Of a stretch of 64,000 nucleotides of DNA, positions 58,864-64,000 are shown one piece after another. Made by a program: the position numbers and the translations under genes. Numbering within the stretch: position 1 is the first letter of the stretch; every line of letters starts with the position of its first letter. Origin of the DNA: Stemphylium vesicarium (Eukaryota; Ascomycota; Dothideomycetes; Pleosporales; Pleosporaceae); the NCBI GenBank assembly GCA_004380135.1, contig QXCR01000050.1, positions 1 through 64,000 on the forward strand. The letters are read 5' to 3'. Under the pieces are notes generated by a model that was not told the origin of the DNA, did no database searches, and saw nothing but the letters and a program-made list of their open reading frames with translations.

Positions 58864-61025
58864 TGTAGGTGTTTGTCGTTTTAGTCTCACAAGTTTCTTG
58901 TTGTCAGCGTCACGTCTGATTATACATCTTAATTAGCTTCAATGCAATGGTCACTGGAAAATATCTTATTCAACCGCTTGCAATTGAATGAGTTATGCAA
59001 GATTCCCAGACGATACATCCCTTAGAAAATTGATCCATGGTCCCCAGTAACCAGTCATGGGTCATTCCCCTCACTCGACTAGTTTCCAGACTCGGGCTCG
59101 ATCCGATCCTGCGCCACTACCTCTTTTTTCAGCGCAGCTTCCACCTTTTTTTTCAGATCGACAAGTGAGTCCCCGGCACTGTTCCCGTATTCAGAGTGTT
59201 CAATGCCACCATTCAGGGCCATACGTGATGTCTTTTGGCGCTCCTGGCCAGGCTGGATGCCAACGTCTACGTGCAAGGCGTCTCCCTCTACCAGAGCCGA
59301 GTTTTTCGATGATTTGAGTATTTTAAAGAGTCCTACGTGCTGTGGTTAGACTGCACGATAGTAGTATGTACCACTGCACGATAGTAGTATGTACCAATAC
59401 CCAGAAGCAGGCTTAGTGTAAATTTCTGCTACTAGCTCCCTAGTCTTATCTTTGGTCATCGGCCTCTCGCCTGCGTTTTCGCGTTGGGTATCGTTTGTTG
59501 GAGACATTGCAGCAATAGATTTATGACTGCGCAAGGAATAATTTGTTGTAGGTCTTATAACTATGCATTTGAGAAGAAAACCCCTAACGGATACACGTTG
59601 TGAATCATACCCGACTCTGAGTCCAAAAGCGCGATCATACCTTTGACGATCTAGCGACACTCACAGGGTAACAAATAAGCAGTAGGACGACCAAGCGCAA
59701 GGTAGGCGAGGAGGGTGTTGAGAGTAGTGCACTGGCTTGTGGTTGGTCCTAGGCATTAGCTTGTATCACACGTTGCTTCGTTGATGGCATGGTTATGATG
59801 ACCAGCTTCTCCACCGCAACAGTCACTGAGAAATTTATCTACAACTTATCGCATCAAGTTGCTTGCTATATACAGAACCTATACAACATCATACTTCTCA
59901 AACCCCTCTGTATTCACTTTCTCCACTCTCCAGCTTTCCAGCACGCCATCCATTGCATCCTCTAGATCCTTCAACGCTTCCAGAACATCCTTCCCAAGTC
60001 CAGTTGATCTGGAACTTCCTTACCACATCACGCAGAGCTCATTTTTTTCTGCCCTCCAAACTGTTTGAGCCTTGGATGCATTTCGCTATATTTTATCGGC
60101 CCACCTCAGATCCTGAAATATATGATGTTTTTTACTACCCGGTGAGGGTTAGCTTGGGTACGAAAGGAATGCTGCGGCGATGACAGGCACACGTACGGAG
60201 GACTTTCTTTGCCAGCTTCTCTTGCTTAGAAGTCAGATCCAGCGGCTCGCCGTTTGTGCCGATGATCAATTTTCCTGGTAGAGGCATCTTCGTAAGACAT
60301 TGACACTAGGCAGGAGAGAGATGTATTGCAGGTTTGATGATAGCTTTCCGAACTTAGCGAGTATAGCGGGGAGATTTGTTGTAGGCTTTGTAATGGTGTT
60401 TCGAGATTGTCTTGTGTAGTAAAAGAAGCATGCTGGCTTTCTACGCGTCGAGAATTTTCTCCACCTCTGACTCCAACGCAGTCACATCCACAGTACTGTG
60501 GTGGTACAGCAAGACTCACAGACTAAAAAGGGTAATCAAGAGCACAAAACCATGTTTGCTCCGTGCCTCTAGCGGCATCAATCGCTAAAGCGAATTTTGA
60601 CTCTGCAACTTCAATGACTCCAACCATAGTGGCCGTTATGCGGTCTTATCATGACTACTCGTGTAACATGTCCAACACAGGCGTTAGCACAAATCGCAGG
60701 TAAAAACATGATGAGATTCGTCTTTGCTTGCAGAATATGTATCCCAGGCCGTATCATCAGGTCGTTAAGATTGAGACCACATGGTGGAAAACGGAAAGGA
60801 AAGAACAAGGGGCAAGAGAATGGGAAGAGAAAAAGAATCGCTCAATGACAGCTTTCAAATAGCTCCGTAGGATTCAACCTCATCGACGTACTCACTTTAC
60901 TCCCCCGCCTCACATGTCTACTCGCCTTCGCCCTGTCACACCAGAATTAGCAAAATTGTTCCTCACAACCAAAGAGCCCAGGCCCCAAATGGCCAAGCAA
61001 TAATCAAGTTAGAGAAATGTTCGAC
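58864..61025. other. Long intergenic stretch with two weak microprotein frames
   Basis: About 2.2 kb without a firm gene. Two small minus-strand frames deserve note. One starts at ATG 59507 (MSPTNDTQRENAGERPMTK, 53 residues). The other starts at ATG 60287 (MPLPGKLIIGTNGEPLDL) and may splice (GTACGT...TTTCAG, 60196..60113) to stop at 60093, giving 36 residues. Neither has a known family. A 23-base tandem duplication lies at 59350-59395. Confidence 0.4.
59350..59395. repeat. Perfect 23-base tandem duplication
   Basis: Two adjacent identical copies, 59350-59372 and 59373-59395, begin ACTGCACGATAGTAG. The perfect identity suggests a recent replication slip. Confidence 0.9.
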
Positions 61026-62153
61026 TCACCCATCACCAACAACCCTCCTCAGCACCAAGCTGTCCACCCATTCCCCCTTGCAAACCTCCTTCTCCTTGGT
61101 CAAACTCATCCTTTCAAACCCTAGTCTCTCCGCCAGTCTCCAACACCGCTCATTCCTCGGATCACACTCAATCTCCATCTCAACCTTGCCCGCCTCCTGC
61201 AGCCTCTCTTTAATCGCGCTGATAAACGCATCCACAGCCTCCGTCGCCAGCCCCCTCCCCTGCCACTCCTGCAAAAATGAAAACCACAGCTGCGCATGCG
61301 TAACAGGTCGTATACTCTCCTCACCGGGTAACTTATCAGAGTTCGTCTGCGACGTGCGCGCGCCCACACGTCCGATAAACATCCCCGTTTCGGCATCTTC
61401 GACGGCTAGTTCGTAGATCGTCCTCGGGACGTCGTTGTGGTTTCTGATATTCTCTAGCACAAGCTGCCGAGCCTGTTGCCGCGTACGAGGAGGCCAGGCT
61501 TGGAACTTCGCGTTTTCCGGATTCCCTTCAAGAGCAAAGTACCCAGCTTCGTCTTTCATAACGAATTCCCTCAACAGCAGGCGACTCGTCCGGATCGCAG
61601 TGAAGCGCTCGCCTGTATCATTTGCGCGCGCAATAGCTGCGAGATCTTCTTTGGAGAAATCGCCCGCGGTCCGCAGGATCTTCTGGATAATCGCTGTTTT
61701 GCCTACCAAGTAGTCGATTATATTCGTTGTGCTGGCGGCAAGGTCGAGTTTGACGTGGGCGTATTCATCGCGCAAAGCGGAGTTGCTGTACAGCGTGTCC
61801 CGCAGCCTGAGATGATTACGCGTTTGGACTGCGCCGGCGACGCAGATGTAGATGTTGTGCGGGATGGCTTGGTTCCCGTCTTTGAAGGCGTGGCGGTCGA
61901 TTATGCCGAGTTCGCCTAGGTAGTCGAATTTTCCATTGGTGATGAGAGCGTCGATGGCGGGTTGGACGCCGTCTCGCGGCACGATGATGTCGATGTCGAT
62001 GATGGGTTTTGCGGCGAGGGAGGGCACTGATGTGCTACCCACGTGCTCGATTGAGAGGTAGGAGACGTCGCGCAGGTGCACCTCCAACTCCGACTTTATT
62101 TTTGAGAACTGCTGCGGCCATTCTGGGTTGTACGGCTCGACGGTCACGGACAT
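61026..62153 (-). CDS. GrpB (UPF0157)-GNAT acetyltransferase fusion, 375 aa
   Basis: This is an intron-free frame from ATG 62153. Residues about 1-170 are a GrpB/UPF0157 domain of the nucleotidyltransferase fold: VEPYNPEWPQQF, HVGSTSVP and the acidic IIDIDIIV strand, then HAFKDGN and HNIYIC. Residues about 185-375 are a GNAT acetyltransferase of the RimJ/RimL kind: RTSRLLLREF, ELAVEDAETGMFIG, the acyl-CoA loop EWQGRGLATEAV and NERCWRLAERLGFE. Both domains look intact. Related enzymes acetylate N-terminal or small-molecule amines; the GrpB partner's substrate is unknown. The fusion suggests that the two activities act on the same molecule, which is inference. There is no targeting signal. Confidence 0.87.
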   Translation of the reverse strand: MSVTVEPYNPEWPQQFSKIKSELEVHLRDVSYLSIEHVGSTSVPSLAAKPIIDIDIIVPRDGVQPAIDALITNGKFDYLGELGIIDRHAFKDGNQAIPHNIYICVAGAVQTRNHLRLRDTLYSNSALRDEYAHVKLDLAASTTNIIDYLVGKTAIIQKILRTAGDFSKEDLAAIARANDTGERFTAIRTSRLLLREFVMKDEAGYFALEGNPENAKFQAWPPRTRQQARQLVLENIRNHNDVPRTIYELAVEDAETGMFIGRVGARTSQTNSDKLPGEESIRPVTHAQLWFSFLQEWQGRGLATEAVDAFISAIKERLQEAGKVEMEIECDPRNERCWRLAERLGFERMSLTKEKEVCKGEWVDSLVLRRVVGDG

Positions 62154-62497
62154 GTTTTTTTTCTCTGGATGGTAAGAAGGTTCTGAGAGTGATGGGGAGA
62201 TATCAAGTTCAAGATGGTTCTGGAGTAGGGCTATCTAGATGAATGCGTCGGTTAAACTTACCATTTACTGAACCAGCAACACACCCGGAAGTGCCCGAGG
62301 TGCAGAAGCTTGAATAGCGGTGTAACATCAACACTAGCAAGAAGCAGCAACGGCTATGCAAACAAGTAGCGTATATGCAATGTTGATGTTGTACATACAG
62401 CTGGAAAAGGTGCGGTCTCGACGCATCACGGAGATACCGGCAAGAGTCCCGAACCAACTGATTAGATTAACACTCCAAGCCCCTCAACTACCCAACA

Positions 62498-63558
62498 CTA
62501 GTCATACTCCTCAATCTTGATAACTGGTATGTCTGCGTATGGTGGAGGCGCGCCGCCGCCCAATAAAGCGGTCTCGGCGTCGGAATCCCTGTCGGCGTTC
62601 TCCTGCTGCCTGGATTGATAAATGCGACGTGCCAGGACGATGCTAACCGCAAGCAACAAAGTCAGCGGGAGGAGTAAGATATTGTCCTCGAGATGGCCAG
62701 TCCAGAAGTCGCCTAGCTTGCCAACAACAAGGTTCCAGGTCCTGGCCCATGTTCCAAACTTGCCGTAATCGTCCCACTCGTTCGGGTTGAAGGTCGTCTG
62801 TATCATGGCCAATCTGCCGCACTTCATCCTGGGTGGTTGGATGCGGTCTTTGGCCTCGACAACCTGGACGTCTGCAATGGAAAGCGCATATCCGTCGCCT
62901 GTCTGGTCTTCAACCTCTTGGCCGTTGTAGCTCTCGTGCAGCAGTACTTGTACCACCTTCTGGCCCAGCTTGAATGGCGCAGCCTGCTCTGCCCAAGGCA
63001 GTCCAGTCACATTGAACTGGAGCCATAGCCCTTTGCCGGCTTCGGCACGGAATATAGTGTACTCGTACTGCAAGGGGAACACCATCTTTCCAGGCGCGGG
63101 CTCGAAGCCCCTCTCAGCTTGCAAGTCCACCTCGTCTTGCTCTATATCCGTAGGCACTTGCATAGCGTTGATGTAAAGAGGCATCGTATCGATAGGAAAG
63201 ATGCGCTTCTTGTTCAGGAGCAGGGCGTTATTGGATTCAGCAATGTCAAGCATCAGCATCTGCATGTCGTCAGTCAACTGGTATGTGGTCTGCTTTGAGA
63301 GGGCCTCACCAATGAGTTGTCAGGAGGCGGGTGCGACCATTCCGCCTCATGAGCGCCCTTCAAGACGACAAACGGGCACCCAACGCATTCAAACTTCACA
63401 ACATACGTCTTGTTCTGCTCCGCTACAGCAATCACAGGAGCCACATCTTTGCCAGGCGGCGGTACGTTGATCGTCTCAACGTGGTGGTCCTGGCCGGAGA
63501 GCGGCAAAGACGACGCCGTAGCAACGGCTGCGAGACTGAAAAGAGCGAGAGAGCGCAT
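62498..63558 (-). CDS. DUF7728-like type I membrane protein, 336 aa
   Basis: Exons run 63558..63310 and 63259..62498 with a 50-base intron (GTGAGG...TGCAG, branch GACTGAC); the join NSL-MLMLDIAESN keeps the frame. A signal peptide (MRSLALFSLAAVATASS) is followed by a luminal domain with CVGCPF, a possible disulfide or metal pair, and NALLLNKKRIFPID. One membrane helix near the C-terminus (ILLLPLTLLLAVSIVLA) and a cytosolic tail ending IKIEEYD complete it. The layout matches a fungal DUF7728-type secretory-pathway membrane protein of unknown function. The ATG was chosen because it directly starts the signal peptide. Confidence 0.8.
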
Positions 63559-64000
63559 GACTGCAGGAAAACGAACGTGAGTTTGGCAACGAAAGACGGG
63601 AATAGACAATGTGAGGTCACGCAAGGAGAGATCGCCGAAGATGCCGGGGGACGCGTGCGCAAGCCTAGGTCTGGCGGCACGCTAGCGCAGGGACCGTCAA
63701 CGTGGGGACGCTTCATTCTAGATTCTTGACGATCATTTCCGGGGTTCTGGCTGGCGAGGCCGACGATGGTGGGTTTTGGTGCTATGCAGGCTTTGAATAT
63801 GTATAGAGGCGTTGGCTTAGTGTGGATTCCTAAATGCCAATCTGCCCATTCTAGTGGCTGGTGAGAAGAAAAGAGGCGATTTAGAGCATGGAAACAGTAT
63901 ACATTGGCAGCCTTGATGCCACCATTAACCGCGGCTTCCATATACTGGACCTTCATGTCTTTGACAACATTCCCCAATACTCAGCTTGCCTCGCACCTTC
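63559..64000. other. Upstream region at the right edge
   Basis: This is the presumed promoter of the minus-strand DUF7728-like gene. No further gene can be supported before the window ends. Confidence 0.35.

Noticed and set aside
63432..63977. A 181-codon minus-strand frame at the right edge
   Set aside because: It overlaps the signal-peptide exon of the DUF7728-like gene in another frame and shows no family pattern.
1..64000. CRISPR arrays, bacterial operons and ribosome-binding sites
   Set aside because: None was seen, and the gene structure is clearly eukaryotic.

Overview
The window is nuclear DNA of a filamentous ascomycete (Pezizomycotina). Gene content and gene style point to Dothideomycetes, probably Pleosporales, but this is inference. 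The evidence is short GT-AG introns of mostly 42-110 bases with CTRAY-type branch sites, genes on both strands without operons, a HET-domain gene, a fused EgtD/EgtB ergothioneine synthase, a peroxisomal Lon ending in SRL, CHO2, and a nuclear tRNA-Arg(ACG) with a short anticodon-loop intron.

Layout. At 0.2-7.1 kb lies the 3' part of a TAO3/PAG1/Mor2 (Furry family) morphogenesis gene whose 5' end is outside the window. At 8.7-11.6 kb are a lineage protein of unknown function and a secreted, probably GPI-anchored GH17 beta-glucanase. From 12 to 21 kb runs a disturbed accessory stretch: a GNAT-like gene, a tiny membrane protein, an F-box-like gene and a HET gene. Three of these carry apparent frameshifts or stops. 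At 22.2-23.4 kb is a protein with three zinc-ribbon-like Cys repeats. From 23.4 to 31.1 kb the sequence is gene-poor; it holds one hypothetical gene and a degenerate minisatellite of about 46 bases per unit.

At 31.2-34 kb is peroxisomal Lon. From 34.3 to 38.2 kb is another accessory island: a peptidase-like fragment, a 203-base MITE with TA target duplication, and a GIY-YIG-like gene cut by an in-frame stop. Then follow housekeeping genes: CHO2 (39.6-43 kb, eight exons), a coiled-coil protein, EGT1 (47-50.3 kb, eleven exons), a PHD-finger protein (50.8-53.9 kb), a small acidic protein, tRNA-Arg, a short-chain dehydrogenase divergent from an AsaB/CmcJ-like oxygenase-family gene, a GrpB-GNAT fusion, and a DUF7728-like type I membrane protein.

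How the genes relate. No gene cluster with a shared pathway is evident. The core metabolic and cell-biology genes (phosphatidylcholine synthesis, peroxisomal proteostasis, ergothioneine, polarity) have intact models after splicing. The interruptions concentrate in genes of accessory type (HET, F-box, GIY-YIG, GNAT). That pattern fits decay of dispensable genes, although isolated sequencing indels cannot be excluded. All splice models were read by eye and were checked only for reading-frame consistency.
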